Source: Chamaea fasciata
Taxonomy: Eukaryota > Chordata > Aves > Passeriformes > Sylviidae
DNA: 64,000 nucleotides
NCBI GenBank assembly: GCA_029207755.1
Contig: JARCOQ010000016.1
Location: 5,523,001 to 5,587,000, forward strand
Direction of reading: 5' to 3'
In this document: piece after piece, positions 1-12,700 of the stretch
Layout: each line of letters opens with the position of its first letter
Position numbering within the stretch: the stretch's first letter is position 1
The notes under the pieces: model-generated
Told to the model about the DNA's origin: nothing
Seen by the model: only the letters and a program-made list of their open reading frames with translations
The model's database searches: none
Translations under genes and position numbers: made by a program

Positions 1-1937
1 ACAACACCTTATCAAACATGAAAATAAATTTTCATAAGTGTCTTCACACAAAACAGTGAATTTTGGGGCAGCACCATTAGTTTAGTGAGCCAATGACCCC
101 AGGCTGCATGGCTGGCAAGTTGAGGGCTCCATAGATAGGTGAGGTCCACCTTGCTGCTGGACACTTCAACAGCTGGAACATGTTCTCCATGCTGACATTA
201 CTGAGAGTTCAGTAATTTTACTATTCTGTCTGGGTATGTGCCAAAAAAATGCACTGAAACGGCAATATGTCATAATCTGGGGGTTTTGGGCATTGCTCAA
301 AAAAGATGATTTTTTTCCTAAGCCTCCAGATTTTGAACAAACAGCAGTGAAGCCTAATGAAAACTCTCCAGCATGCCTGAGTTCCACACAAATTACTTTC
401 TTCCATTATCTCAAGCCAAAAGGAATAAAAATGAACCAGGAACAACGGGAACATTAAACCAAATACAGTGTTGTAAGTGCAGAAAGACTCTTACCCTGAG
501 ACAATGACCAACTCCGGCTCTAAAAGGCTTCTAGTGCCCAATGTGGTAGAGATTCCTGGTAACTTATAAACAGATTATAATGCCTTTCAAAATAAAGACG
601 TGGGTCAGCTTCATTTTAAAAATTAAAGAAACAAAGAAAGCTAAACTAAACTCAGGAGAAGGGCACTGGGCTGCTATTTTCCCATCTCATTCATCTAAAA
701 GCAAAGGCATAGCCAGAGATTAGAGAAGCACCCAAAACAAAATGAAAACATTTGGGTAACACAGCTAAATTCAGAAATTAACTTTTCCACCCAGCCCTTT
801 TTACCACCACAAGGCTCAGGAAAACCCAGCACGGTGAACCACGAACACCACAGCTTGAACACAGCATTCCTGAGCTTAGGGGAAAAGAAAAAAAAAAGAG
901 AAGGCTAGACACAGAAAATATTATGGAAGAAAACCCAACATAAGACACAGGACAACTTATAGAAACCAAAGAGATTGGAAGCTGGATGGTAATGGATTTT
1001 TGTTAAAAAAAAAAAAATCAGTATTTCCTGCATCCAGAACATAACCATGGGGTTCCAGTTTGAAAATCCCTAGACACCATCAATCCAAGTAAAATCCCAT
1101 AAACCAAAGCAGCAACAGGCTCAAAGTAGACAAGAGCAAGAACTCAGTCCCAGAATTTGGATGCTCCTGCTCCACCTTTTTGCCTTAAACTACATTTATC
1201 GCTATTTACAGCACAATATTGATGACCAAGGCAAACATCTGAGGCCAATGCACAGGAACACACCCACAACACATTCTCCAGCACACAAATGATGACCTGA
1301 CCCTTGAAGAGCTGCCCCGAAGCATCCCTGCCACACCAGCTGGGTGGGAGCTGCTCTTTGGGATGCAGATTCAGTGGATTTCCCTCAACCCTCTCCTGTT
1401 TGGGGTGATAAAGAGACCTCTCTCCAGGCAGGCAAAACCTTTTTTACCCTGCACTAGAACCGTGACTCATTGATACAGGGCAGAACCGCAGGGATTTCAG
1501 TGCAGTCCACACAAGCACAAAGCCTTTCCTGCCTGCTGCTGATTCCCTCCACGCCCGGTACAGAGAACCTCGTGTTCAGCACCGAAGTTCCGTAGCTGTT
1601 TACTCTGGGGAAGGATTAGGAGGCTAACAAACAGACCCTGGTCATGCATCTCGAGAAAGAACAATAAAAGAGTTAACACTGAAGTCAAACCACCTCCCAC
1701 CAACACTCCTCTCTGAGCAGGAAAATTTTCCAGTGAAGGCACTAAACTTGCCAAGGTCTTTTAATTCAGCTGGCAGGTCCCAGCAGCCCCTTCTCGCTGT
1801 CTGCAGCCCACGATTGTGCTGCAGCCCAGGCACCGGGGCCGGACAAAAAACACCATCACATTAAACCTCCTTTGTTTCAAAAAGCCCCTTTTTTCCCTGC
1901 AGAAAGGGGCATTGAGATAAACACAACTGCTGTGGGA

Positions 1938-1953
1938 TTTTTTTTTTTTTTTT
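1938..1953. repeat. T16 homopolymer
   Basis: Run of 16 T in ADAP1 intron 1, facing an A24 run 58 bp away. Confidence 0.85.
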
Positions 1954-2011
1954 CCTTCTTACCCCTCTGCTTAGAGCCGGGGAGAAGGGCTGGCCAATTC
2001 CCAGGGACATT

Positions 2012-2035
2012 AAAAAAAAAAAAAAAAAAAAAAAA
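2012..2035. repeat. A24 homopolymer
   Basis: Run of 24 A in ADAP1 intron 1. Probably length-variable and a sequencing-error hotspot. Confidence 0.85.
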
Positions 2036-5000
2036 GGAAAACATTCAGTAATTAAGTGAGAGGACAATGGAGGTGCGGGAACAAGTTTCCACTTTGAGCT
2101 GGAAGATGAAAATCCCGTTTCACGCCATTAGAGCAGCAGAGCTCTGGAACAGCTTTGCAGTGGGAGGCAGTGGGGGCAAGAGAGGGAAGAGCTGCGAGGC
2201 AGAGCCCATCACTCCCCGAGGGGATGGGCAGAGCCGCTGCAGATGGCAGCACTTGGCAGGACCCCATGGCTCAGTCGCCTTCCCCACCTGGGTTTTTAGG
2301 ACCAGCGGTTGGAGGGAGGAAGGAGAGGCTTGAGATCAAACCGGTGCCCTCCTCAATCCTGAGCAAACGGAGCACTCCGCAGCGCTCAGGTGTTCCCCTG
2401 TAATTACCGCCCCCGCTCGGTGACATCCAGGGGATGGAAAAGCTTCACCTGCTGTAGAACTGAGAAGGAAAAGGTGTTTACAACCACCTCAGCCACCACC
2501 AGCCGCCCTCAGGCTTTCAGATGCGCTGTCACACCAGAACACCAGATCTGCTCGGCTCTGCAGCACAAAGCTCCAATTCCAGACTCCCCTCCAGCACCAG
2601 CCTTCTGCTCTTCCTCCATCCTTCACCCCCTCTGGGCCTCAGGCACAGAGGCCAATGTTAGCCAGGATCCATGTCCCAATAATCCATCCCAAATAAGAAA
2701 GATAAAATGATAACAAGCCATGTAAACTGCTGCTGGAGGGTTTAAACTGCAGGATTGCTTTGATGGGATTTCCATTTCTGTCTTCAGAGCCTCTCTGTCC
2801 TCCTACAATGTAAAATAATTCTCACTCCATGGAAACACGAGCCTAAGTCATAGAAAAATAGAGTAAAGAGAGAAATACTCAAGGTCTTGTTATGCCCTGA
2901 GATAACCATCCGTCTCATGATGTGAGGAAAGATTGCCTGAGACAAAGAATCATTTAGAAAAAGAAAAGGCTGAACTGCCACATTAGTCTTGAAGAAAAAA
3001 AGATTATTCTAATGCACGGAGAGCCATTACACACCAGCAATTCAGTAACATTGCTCAGTTTGCACTTAAGACTGCATTTACCATGCTGTCTTCACTGAGA
3101 AAGCACAGCTTTAAACCCACAAAAAAACACAACATCCAGGACACAGAAGTCTGTAATGACAGAGGACCCAAAGCCCCATCTAATGACTTTATTAGTGGCT
3201 CCGACCCCAGAATTCAATCCCGAAGATGTAACAAAGGCAATCTCATTATGCATTACAGATCAATGACACTTTTCGCTACTGAAATATCTTTTACTCAGAA
3301 CAACCTTTCCTTCAATTTAAGGTTTTATAAAAATGCAATTAATAAAAACCTGACTAGAAACTTAAAAAAAAAAAAAATACAAACACAAAAAACCTGCAAG
3401 CGAAAAATGTAATCTCTCAGTTGTTTTACACTCTGGTTTTCACTTTCTACTCTAGCATCCTTTCTGCATTCCCAGCTGCCATGGCCAGGGCCCCTGTAAG
3501 ACTGTTCTCCCCACCTGAGACATCCCTCAAAATCTCTTTGAAAACTCTGGTTTTGCACAAGAGATTTTATTTGCCAGACACATACACCGGTCCTGGGGAA
3601 GACCCAGATCTGACTTTCCTGAGCACCACATTCAATATCCCATTCCACCCAGCTGCAAGTGTGCACAGACCGGGGAAACACGTCTTGAACAGGGCAGCCT
3701 AACAGGGCTTGGCCACTTCAATAATCCTCAGTCACGATTTAGGGGCAAATTCTGGCCCAGCTTCAGGCAAGCAGCAGGCTGTGCCCAGATCTCCCCAAGG
3801 AGATGGGATGATCCTGCAGGGGATGAAGTTATTTACCCAGCCCAGGAGGGCTGCCCCATGTCTGTCCCCAGCTTTGACTTTTGTATGGTCACAGCGTAGC
3901 CCAGCGATGTCAGGCTGAGAGCTCCACTGCACCAGGGGTTTGTGACAGGACACAGAATACCTGGGACAAGCTCTGGCTTCAGGGCTCTGGCTACTGAGCC
4001 TCTCCCAAATGCCAACACAGTAACAAAAGAAAATAACCCTTTCTGACAGCAGGGAAGGGGAAAAAAAAACCAACCCAAACTTTCACTGACCGGCTGATTT
4101 CTCAAACAAATATTTCCAAAAGAAAAAGAAAACCCAGCTGGCTTCCAAATACACAAATTGAAGTGACTAACAGCAAATTTTCCCCTGTTCATTTCCAACC
4201 CATCCTATTCTTTGTTTTGAGCATCCCTGAGCTAAATGGCTACCTCTTATCATGGATCCTATAGTAACAGGATATTTCAGGGAAAGGCACTCACCCACCT
4301 GAGAAACAGCAATAACAAATCCTGGTCTTGGCTTCCCCCCAGCTGTACCAGACCAGCCCTACGGTGATACTCACATGTGGGAAAGCACAAGTCTGCCCTG
4401 CTTCCCTCTTCTTCTGCTCATTCCCCACCCTCCCTCTTCTTTCCTTCTCACTTCATTTTCTCTGCTTTGGCATTTTCCAGTGCCAGCTGCCCACCTGGTT
4501 CCAGCTGTCACCTTTACCTTTCTGTGCATCCCACTTCCCAGCAAAGAAGATTCTTGCACCCCTTTCTGGAGGCTCTCTGGATACTTATCCTGCCTCTCCT
4601 GCATTACCTCATCCACAGAAGGAGCTGGCCTGCCACACCTGCTCAGGATGAATAACAGAATTCAGGCTGAATATTTTCTATACTACCTTCAGACACAAGC
4701 TATTATCTTATGTTAAGTAGCCCAGGGCATGTCAAGTTTATTGTCACTCCCAGGCAGATGAGCACATTACAGCACCATGAATAGCTCTCGTTTGCCAAAG
4801 AAACTGATGCAAAGTAGTCACTAAAGAAATTGGGTTGATGAACAGGGAGGTGGTCCTAAGGAAGTAATGCCATGAGAGTTCAGAAGAGGCTGAAGGATAT
4901 TAATATAGCACATCTTGACTTACAAAAGACACTGGCCCAAATTCTCCTCTCTGACTTTCAGATTCACTAAGACATCTCTGTATGCAAATGTCACCAAAAC

Positions 5001-6360
5001 CAAAGTATGGTTTTGTTGTTTTACAAGCCCTTTTGATGCCTTTAACAACAACCTTCTTATCCTGCTATGAGCTATTTTATTGACCTACAGCTCCATCTCT
5101 ACCCCGGTGACGCTGAGAAACTTCCCATTTTGCCCGGGGGCTTTATGTTCTACCCCCACAGGGTGAGGGAGACTCAGCCTGCTGATCTGAACGGCCCAGG
5201 CTTGTAAAGTTTCCTCCAGGAAGGAACAATTTAGGCAGACACCTACTCGGGGAGCCCAAGCTGTGCTCAGCAAGACACCTCGGAGGTGGGTTGGTACAGT
5301 CAGACGGCAACAGCCGGCAGCAGATGGGTGGGAGCCGGCAGAGCAGCGCGGCGCTGCAAAGCCGTTCACGCTATGCCGAAAGTTCTTTGTCCTTTCCAGC
5401 TGGGTATCGGAGGACACAACGCGTCTGAAAGTGAACTGCAGTGTCCTGGGATGCAGACTAGGGATATAAAACCACCGGGAACGGTACGAGCTGGATAGCG
5501 GCATCCAATAGTGCTCGACATCCTAAACAAATCGATAGCTGGGAAAATAGGGCTCAGCTGAAGTGTTGGGTTTTTTTCTGTAACCTACAGAATGACAGAG
5601 GCTGAGAAGAACATCCTTTCTACACACCTCCTCAGAGCCATCCTGCTCAAGCTAATACAAATTTAGGTTTTCCTGTATGGTGATTTTTTTCTTTTTTTAA
5701 AATAGGAAAGTTACTTGCTCTGCAATTTTTCTAAGGTTGTTCTCAAAGACAGATCCCACCACCCCACGCAGACTCTGCTCAGCAACAGCATCACGGCCCG
5801 ACCCCAAAAAATTCACCATCCAAAGGGCGAAGAAGACATTCCCGGCCCAGATTTTCTCCCCTTCTCACACGAAGACGTCTACAGACATTCCAGCCCCGCT
5901 CCCTGCGCAGCTCAGGCACCCATCGATGGCAGCTGGGCAAAGGTTGTCGGGCAGGATGTCCGCAGCGCTGCCTCCGGTTGTCCCTATGTGTTTGCTCACT
6001 GACAGGGCAGGAGCAGCCCAGGGGACACGGAGGACACGCCGCCCCCGCAGCCCAGGGCACCCCGGCAGAGCCCCCACCGCCCGGTTACCGGCCCCGGCAG
6101 CGCTGCAGCCCGCGGGGACCCGCCGGGATGACATCAGCGCCCACGGCCGGGCGAAGAGCCGGGCCGGGCCGGGGGAAATTGGGGAAAACCTCGGCCGGGG
6201 GCTGGTCCGCGGAGACCGCGGCAGCGTAGCGCATCCCTCCGCCAGCCCCGGAGCATCCCCGCTGCATCCCCCCGCGGTGGGGAGGGGGCTCGGGCACACC
6301 CTCGGCGGGGCGCAACCCCCGCCGCTCCCGGAGAGGGCAGAGCCCGGCGCCCCGTCTCTG

Positions 6361-6430
6361 CCGTGCGGTGCGGTGCGGAGCCATTCCGTGCCGTGCCGTG
6401 CGGTGCCGTGCCATGCGGTGCGGTGCGGAC
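6361..6430. repeat. GTGCG/GTGCC pentanucleotide repeat
   Basis: Degenerate 5-bp tandem array alternating GTGCG and GTGCC units, with one interruption (gagccattcc). It lies about 60 bp inside ADAP1 intron 1, within the CpG island. Being a short GC-rich tandem repeat, it is probably length-variable. Confidence 0.8.
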
Positions 6431-6458
6431 AGGTGCAGGTGCAGCCGCCGCCCGCACA

Positions 6459-6472
6459 CCCCCCCCCCCCCC
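6459..6472. repeat. C14 homopolymer next to the ADAP1 exon 1 donor
   Basis: Run of 14 cytosines on the plus strand, so a G14 run in the ADAP1 pre-mRNA, starting about 16 nt after the intron 1 donor. It is a likely polymorphic and assembly-fragile tract, and could form a G-quadruplex. Confidence 0.85.
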
Positions 6473-6489
6473 GCCTCCCCTGCCCTTAC

Positions 6490-6574
6490 CCGGGGCGGCG
6501 CAGTCGGCGCACGCCGCGTTCCCCGGCCGCTGGAGCAGCTCCACCAGCGCCTTCCTGCTCCTCTCCTTCGCCAT
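6490..6574 (-). CDS. ADAP1: ADAP1 (centaurin-alpha-1), coding exon 1 only
   Basis: First coding exon of the Arf-GAP with dual PH domains 1 protein, a phosphoinositide-binding adaptor and Arf GTPase activator at the plasma membrane and cytosol. The start codon is the CAT at 6572-6574 read on the minus strand. The exon encodes 28 residues plus one base, starting MAKERSRKALVELLQRPGN and continuing to a CxxC pair at residues 22 and 25. In the family these are the first two ligands of the Arf-GAP zinc finger. It ends at a GTAAGG donor (minus strand, GT at 6488-6489), phase 1, the same position as in human ADAP1 as I recall it. The exon sits in a CpG island. I could not find exon 2, which carries the rest of the zinc finger, so the remaining gene should lie beyond the left edge. 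Identification rests on the near-identical N-terminus and on the COX19/CYP2W1 neighbours. Confidence 0.85.
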
Positions 6575-6755
6575 GGGGGCGGCGGGCGGCTCGGCGGGGC
6601 TGCGCTCGGTGTCCGCGGCGCTACGGCAGCCTCATGGCGCGGGCGGGGGGCGCTGGCGAGGCGGGCGGCGCCCGGGCGGCTCCATTCGGCCCCGCTCGCC
6701 CCGCGCACGCCGAGCGCGCCTCCGGCCGCCGGGACGCGCCGCGCCGGGGCGGTGC

Positions 6756-6780
6756 TGCCCTGCCCTGCCCTGCCCTGCCT
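6756..6780. repeat. TGCCC pentanucleotide repeat
   Basis: Five head-to-tail units of TGCCC, the last ending in T, upstream of the ADAP1 start codon inside the CpG island. Confidence 0.8.
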
Positions 6781-9700
6781 TGTGGTGCCCTGGCTGCCCT
6801 GTTCGCCTCTCGCCCGCCGCTGCCGGAGCCGCCCGGTGCCGCCGGTTCCGCTTCCAGCGGGCGCTGCCGGCTCCTCGCCCGCGCCGCTCGCCCGCGACCT
6901 CCAGCGGCAGCGCGACGGCGGGCCGGCCCCTACCCCCGGCAGGGGGGTCCCCGACCTTCAGGGCATCCCGTCCTGCCGGGTGTCCCCGGCACTCAGGGAT
7001 GCCTTTCCTGGTTTAACTCGTGCCCGCGGAGGAGATGCTGGAGCAGGTGGGAACCGAGTGTTTTCACCTGTGGGAGGTGGCGGCTGGCAGCAGCCCCAGC
7101 TCTCACTGGCCAGGGCTTCGCCACTCAAGCGGGTTCATGAGCAGCAGGTTTGGGATGCCCCTCTAGCATCAGCAGCTTTGGGGGGTACTTGTGAAGGTTT
7201 CGTTAGTAGCCCCACGACTCCAAAACACTCCTCCTTCACTGCCGTCCCTGCACATCACCACCAGCTCCCGTGTCTGTGTCTTGGCAGGACTGTCCTCCAA
7301 GCGTCTTCCCACATTTTTCACACCTCCACGGTGTCAAGGGAGTATCGGGGGGAAAACATCCCTGTGTTATCATGGCTGTGCATCTCATGGCACATCTATG
7401 GGTTAAGACTCTTTGTTTTGCCTGCCGAAGACTAAAATGTTCCTCAGGGGCAGGATGTGGGCAGCTTTTGGCCAAGGAAGGGCTCAGAGCTGTGCCTCCT
7501 TAACCCCTGCTGAAACCTTCTTCTCAAGCATGGGTCACTTGTGATGCTGCTATGTCCTGTTTGTGGTTCACACACCTCTGCTTATAGAAACAGTTTTGAT
7601 TTTGCAAAGCAAGTCCCCATTTAAATCATCCAACTCTGCTTCCTCAAACCAAGCAGAGTCCTCCTGCAAGCTCAGCTTGTGCCATTCATGCTGCCCATGA
7701 GATTCAGGGGGTGCACCAGCATCTGCAGGAGGAGGCTGCCAGCAGGTCCTGGAAAACTTCCATCACCAAACCACCATCTTGATCCTGCAAACGTGAGGAT
7801 GTGAGCAGGTTCCTGAGAACACTTTGTGGAAGAAAAAAGCCCCTTAAATACATGGCCTGGTACATTTACAATGCTCCCTTTGCCTGGAATATATTTTCCT
7901 AAATGACCTTTGCATTTGTGCTGCCAGACAGGTGACTGTATCCAGGTTTATTTCTGACTGTTTTATACTGATGCTGGACTGTTCCTTGCTGACTCAACCC
8001 AGCGTCTTGCTGGGTTTGCTGGTTTTACACACACAACTTGATAACCTCTGGAAACTCACTCCCATCCTAACCAAAGGCATAATCCTCCTCACAGACCTTT
8101 TGTGGGGAAGCTGAGCTGCTGCATCCAGACCGTTACCTTCTTCAGCCTCTGAGTCACCAACAATTACCTGGAGCACTGACTTCTAACACCGTCAGAGTGA
8201 AACCAGCTCAGCACAGTACCTTAACCCTCCACACCTGTTCTGTGTTCAAGCTGGACAGTGTAAATGCTACAGGATCAGAGCTTTACCTAAGCCCAGGATA
8301 GGCCAGGTTTTCTTTTGCACTTTGGTTTTTCCAGGAGAGACATTTGCTGAATGCTGAATGCAATAGCCAGAATGCCACACATCATCATGAACTTACTGTG
8401 GGCTGGGGGCAGGGAGAGGGTTTGGCTGGAAAGTCTCTGTTTAGTTTTCCATTAAGACTTATTGATTCTCTTAATTTTTTGTTCTCCTGGTTGCTAGGCA
8501 ATCCCTCTCTCTCCTCCGCGTGCTGGAAGCCAGGGCTGCAGGCAGAAATTTATATCTTGTAATAAAATCAAATAAAACAGAGCCTGTTGCCAATGATGAG
8601 AGGGGAGAGTTTCATAAAGGACAGGCAGAGCAGGAGAGCAGGGCCAGCAAAGGTCGATCAGCAGCATCCTCAGCATTTAAATCTCATCACAATTACTCCA
8701 GACTTCGCATGGGGAAACCAACAGCCCACGTGGGTGGAGGGGACATGGAGAGACAGCGAGAAAAGTTGGAGCTAAATGAGCCAGAAATGAAGATAAACTT
8801 TTATTCAATAGAAAATCAAAGGCTTGAGCTGACCTCACACATACAAGGGTATCTCTGTAAATTTACTCCTGGTTTATCCAAGGTTAAGAGGTTGGGCATT
8901 GCCCCAGTGTTGCTTGGCACAATGTTGATCCAGGGCAGGCACTGAGGTTCTGCTGATGGACATTGACTCCTGAGGATTGTGATTCCTGTCATAGACCAGG
9001 GACTGCATCTGAATTTATATCTCACACGGGGTAAAGAGCAAAGGTTGCCCCCGCAGGGCTGGTGGAGGCTGACGGGCATCACTGCTCAGGCTCATCCATG
9101 TCAGACTGTTCGCTCCTCTGAGCTTTGCCCCACACTTTTCCTGTGGGTAGCACCTTTCAGGGAATGCCTAAATGAATTTGCTCCTACTTCTTGAAAAATC
9201 TCTGGCCAAACTCTCTGGAGATGTGTTGTCCCTGTCAATACATCACCCTCATTCAGATGCTTCCTGTCTCTCCACTGCTAAGTGACTTGGAGGTCTGACA
9301 TAAATTCATATCCATATGTATGTACATACTTACATATTTATGTGTGAGATGTGTTTGTTTGTAAACACACACACTTTTAACTCAGTCTTTTCTAAATCAC
9401 AAGGTTGTTGCCTTAGAAACGGAGGTTATTAATGCGATCTCCTGAGGTGCTAAGCACAGTGGCAGCAAGGGCAGCCTCTGGAAATGTCAGATACTGAGGT
9501 CAGGGCAAAGAACACTCAGAAATTCCTAGAAACCTTTCCATCATCGTTGTGGTGACGCCCTGAAAATGCACAGATATATCTACACCTTCTCTTTGCCCTT
9601 CCGTATCAGCTCCTTTCACCCCGTGGCTGCCTTTTGTTAGGAAGGAGCTGTTTACCCCGGGGTTTAGTTAATTTCGAAGCCCTAGCCCTGAAATGGCTAA

Positions 9701-12700
9701 ATCGATGTCACAACCATGCAAGTGAAAGGGTGTTAAACACAACCCTTGATGTGACCCGGGAGCGCATTCTCTGCCCAACGTGGGGGAGCATTACAAATTC
9801 CTGCGTGAACAGCAAACCTGAGCAGAAATATCAATAATTCATGCCACGGCAACTGCATTCAAGCAAAACTCTGGAGTAGCAGATACACCAGCAGGCAGGA
9901 TTCCATAGGCTTCCTCAGCACCACAGGGGAGGCAGCTTCTGCAGCTGGAGGTTTGTGTGAACGAGCTGCAGTACTGGCACCCCCACCTATGTTGAAGCAG
10001 CTCGTTTCCGTTGCAGTATCGGTTTCCTGTTCGAAAGAAAAAGAAAAAAAGGAAGAAACCAATCCTAGAGGTTTTTCTTTTAAAAAAGAAAGAGCTTTCT
10101 GGGTTATCCAGTTAAATCAAGAGTGGGTATAGCTGGGAGGGAGGGAGGGATGCCACAGAGCAGAGAGCTCATACCAGGGCAGTTTAAAAACTCTTGAACC
10201 AAAAATCCAATACTGATGCCAACTTTCTCTTATTTTGAGCCAATTGCTGTATGGAGGCTGTGGGGCTGTTTTTGTATGGAACAGGGAAAAGCACACTCAG
10301 CATCAGTGTGTTTAGGATGTGTGGATCGAGTTGAAGAGGATGATGCAGGAGAAAATGATGTGAGGGTGGAAAAAGAGCTGTGATGTCCTGTGTCTGCAGA
10401 GCTGCTCTGCACCTGCAGCAGCCCTCAAAGAAGACAAAGTGGTGTGCAGCTTTAAAAGTGTCTCACTGCAGAGTGATCTGCAGATCAGGGTTTCTTTCCA
10501 TTTGCATAGTGGTTAATTCTATTGCAGGCCAGTGTTACCAGAGTGAAAAAAAAGGGGAATCCTTTGCTCCCATGATTTAACAGTCATGCAGTTACCACCA
10601 TGCAAACCAGACCACAGAGATCCTCTGCAGGGAAGCAGAACTGGGGAGAACGAGGACAAGGGGGGGCAGGTTCAGACCAAAATATCTTTTTTTTAGATTT
10701 CTGCAACACCCTAGAGCTGATCACTGCTCTCTCACAGCCTTTCTACCAATGAACTTCTCCAACCACCAGCCCCTCATGTGCTCAAAACAGCCTTTCAGTT
10801 TCTCTTCTGCCTTCCTCTGGCCAGCAGTGGGGTGGTTTGGGGATCAGCACATAGTTGCAGGGGCTGCTTAGTTGCTCAGACAGCATGGCTGGAGCCAAAA
10901 TACATCTGAGAGAGAGAGAGAGGTAATTGATGGTTTGAAGATGTTGGATATTTGTATGTCTGCTCCATGGCACCTGGGGAAATCTCAGTGTAAGAGAAAC
11001 AGCTCTGCAACAGTCCTGTTGTTGCACCAAACCCATTTCCTATGATGTAAAATATGACATGGAGGGGGCAGCTGAGGGAATTGACTCCATGGCAGCTGCA
11101 GTGAACCAGCTGGAGCTGTGCTGATTTCTATTGTCCAATGACAGGCTCTTTCCTGCACACAGAGGAGATGAAATTAGTCCAAGGAAGTCAAGAGTTCACC
11201 TACGTCTGTGGTAGACCACTGCTTTTAGCATTTATCCAAATTGAGAGACTTAGGCCTGTAGAATCTCTGCATGGAGAAAGCCAACATGTGTGATGACACT
11301 CATGCATCAGGGGATCAGCTCCTCCAAAAACAAAGTCAAAGTGATTATTCAGAGCAAGACATCATCGGTTCAGTCTGAGTCAGAGACACAGCGGGACAGG
11401 TTCGGTGTGCAAACAGCAGGGCAGCACTTATCATGGAAATTGCTTTTGTTCAATCCCAATAATTTAATCTCTTCCTGGCTCAAATGGCTCATCCTTCCAG
11501 GAACAGCTTGGAGACATTCAAGCAGGAGACTGAGCCGTGTGATGTCACCTTTCAGGGTGGAGACTGAAGTGACCCCCCCACCTGCTGCCGGCTCTGGGTG
11601 CTGGGAACCAGGGGCTGCCTCAGCCAGGGACACAGAGCGGAGGATGATGGAGGTGCTACAGGACGGCGGGGCTGAAGCTCAGGACTTCACTTCTGATCTG
11701 GAAGTCTCTGCAGCAGAGCCCGAGTCCCTCGGAAGAATAAAAGAAAATCCACTTCAAAAGGGCACAGAAGAAGAGAGAAAACAGTGCAGTTATTGGCCCC
11801 AGTGGTCAGTCTCATGCCGCAGACTGCTGCCTTCAGCTGCTGGTCCAGCTCAGGCAGCTGAGAGCACATCCCCTTCTGCAGCGCTGCTCAGCTGTGTTTT
11901 GAATAAAGCAATAGATGCAAACAAAACTGTGGTTTTTCTCTAGAAAGAGACTAAAAATGATGGCCTGGAGAGAGCTGCTGAACAGCTGGAGATGGTAATT
12001 CAGCCTCCCCCCAATTAACTTTGCCCGCAGAAAGTTGAGGGCCATGTCCTACCCTTCCTCTGGCTGCTGATGGGATTGTTTGGATGTCACTGTGTGCCTC
12101 CTAAAAGCTCCCACAACATCGAGATACAGAGCATGCTGCTCATTTATCTGTTTATTTCAGTATGCTTTGCCAAAGAAAAATCAGCAAAGAATTAATTAAC
12201 AGCAATTATTTCTAGCAACAACAGAGCAACCCTGCTCCAGAAGCCATGAAAACAACATCATGAGACCCCTGTGGCAAAAAAGCCTTTCTAAACAGGTGCA
12301 AAAATAAACGATTTTATAGTGGGGTATAAAAAGAGCCCCAGCTAGGTTGGGGAATGGAAGGAGAGCAGCCATTTCAATGACTGAGTCTGAGCAGTCACCC
12401 AGGTGACTTTTGTGAAGGAGCTTTAATAAACAAACCAGAGCAGAAGCAGCAGTCTGAGTGAAAGAACCAGCAGGACCAGGTTATTGCCGCCACAGAGGGT
12501 TTACTACACCGATCACCCTCTGTTATTAGTGCTGCTGAAGTGATTTACTGTCCCAGTCAGTCCAGCCGATTAGAACTGTGATCTAAAGTACAGCCAGCTC
12601 CAGTTTCAGTGATAAACATCACCCCCCTGCCTATTACTTGCTAAAATAAGCTGAAATAAAGCCATCAATCCAAACATCTCTCTGCTCAAATGAGTCCTTC

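Larger units (their letters stand above)
1..6489 (-). other. ADAP1: ADAP1 intron 1 (5' part)
   Basis: Non-coding sequence downstream, in gene orientation, of the ADAP1 exon 1 donor. The open frames here lack splice context and recognisable domains. The stretch contains a T16 tract (1938-1953), an A24 tract (2012-2035), an A/C-rich tract near 4062-4080, and a GC-rich end that belongs to the promoter CpG island. That this is intron follows from exon 1 being present and exon 2 not being found. Confidence 0.7.
5990..6960. promoter_or_regulatory. ADAP1: CpG island at the ADAP1 5' end
   Basis: Dense CpG and very high GC over about 1 kb, centred on the ADAP1 start codon at 6574. There is no TATA box near the expected start site. 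It is probably a dispersed-initiation promoter firing on the minus strand. Simple GC repeats are embedded in it. The edges are estimated by eye. Confidence 0.75.

Noticed and set aside
5737..7140. 467-codon plus-strand open frame
   Set aside because: Lies in the ADAP1 CpG island, is proline/arginine/alanine-rich low-complexity sequence and runs antisense to ADAP1 exon 1. High GC removes stop codons by chance.
6368..7435. 355-codon plus-strand open frame
   Set aside because: Same GC-rich island in another frame, with no domain and no splice context.
11290..11943. 217-codon plus-strand open frame between ADAP1 and COX19
   Set aside because: No recognisable domain, average composition, and an AATAAA inside the frame near its end. 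Treated as chance unless transcript data say otherwise.
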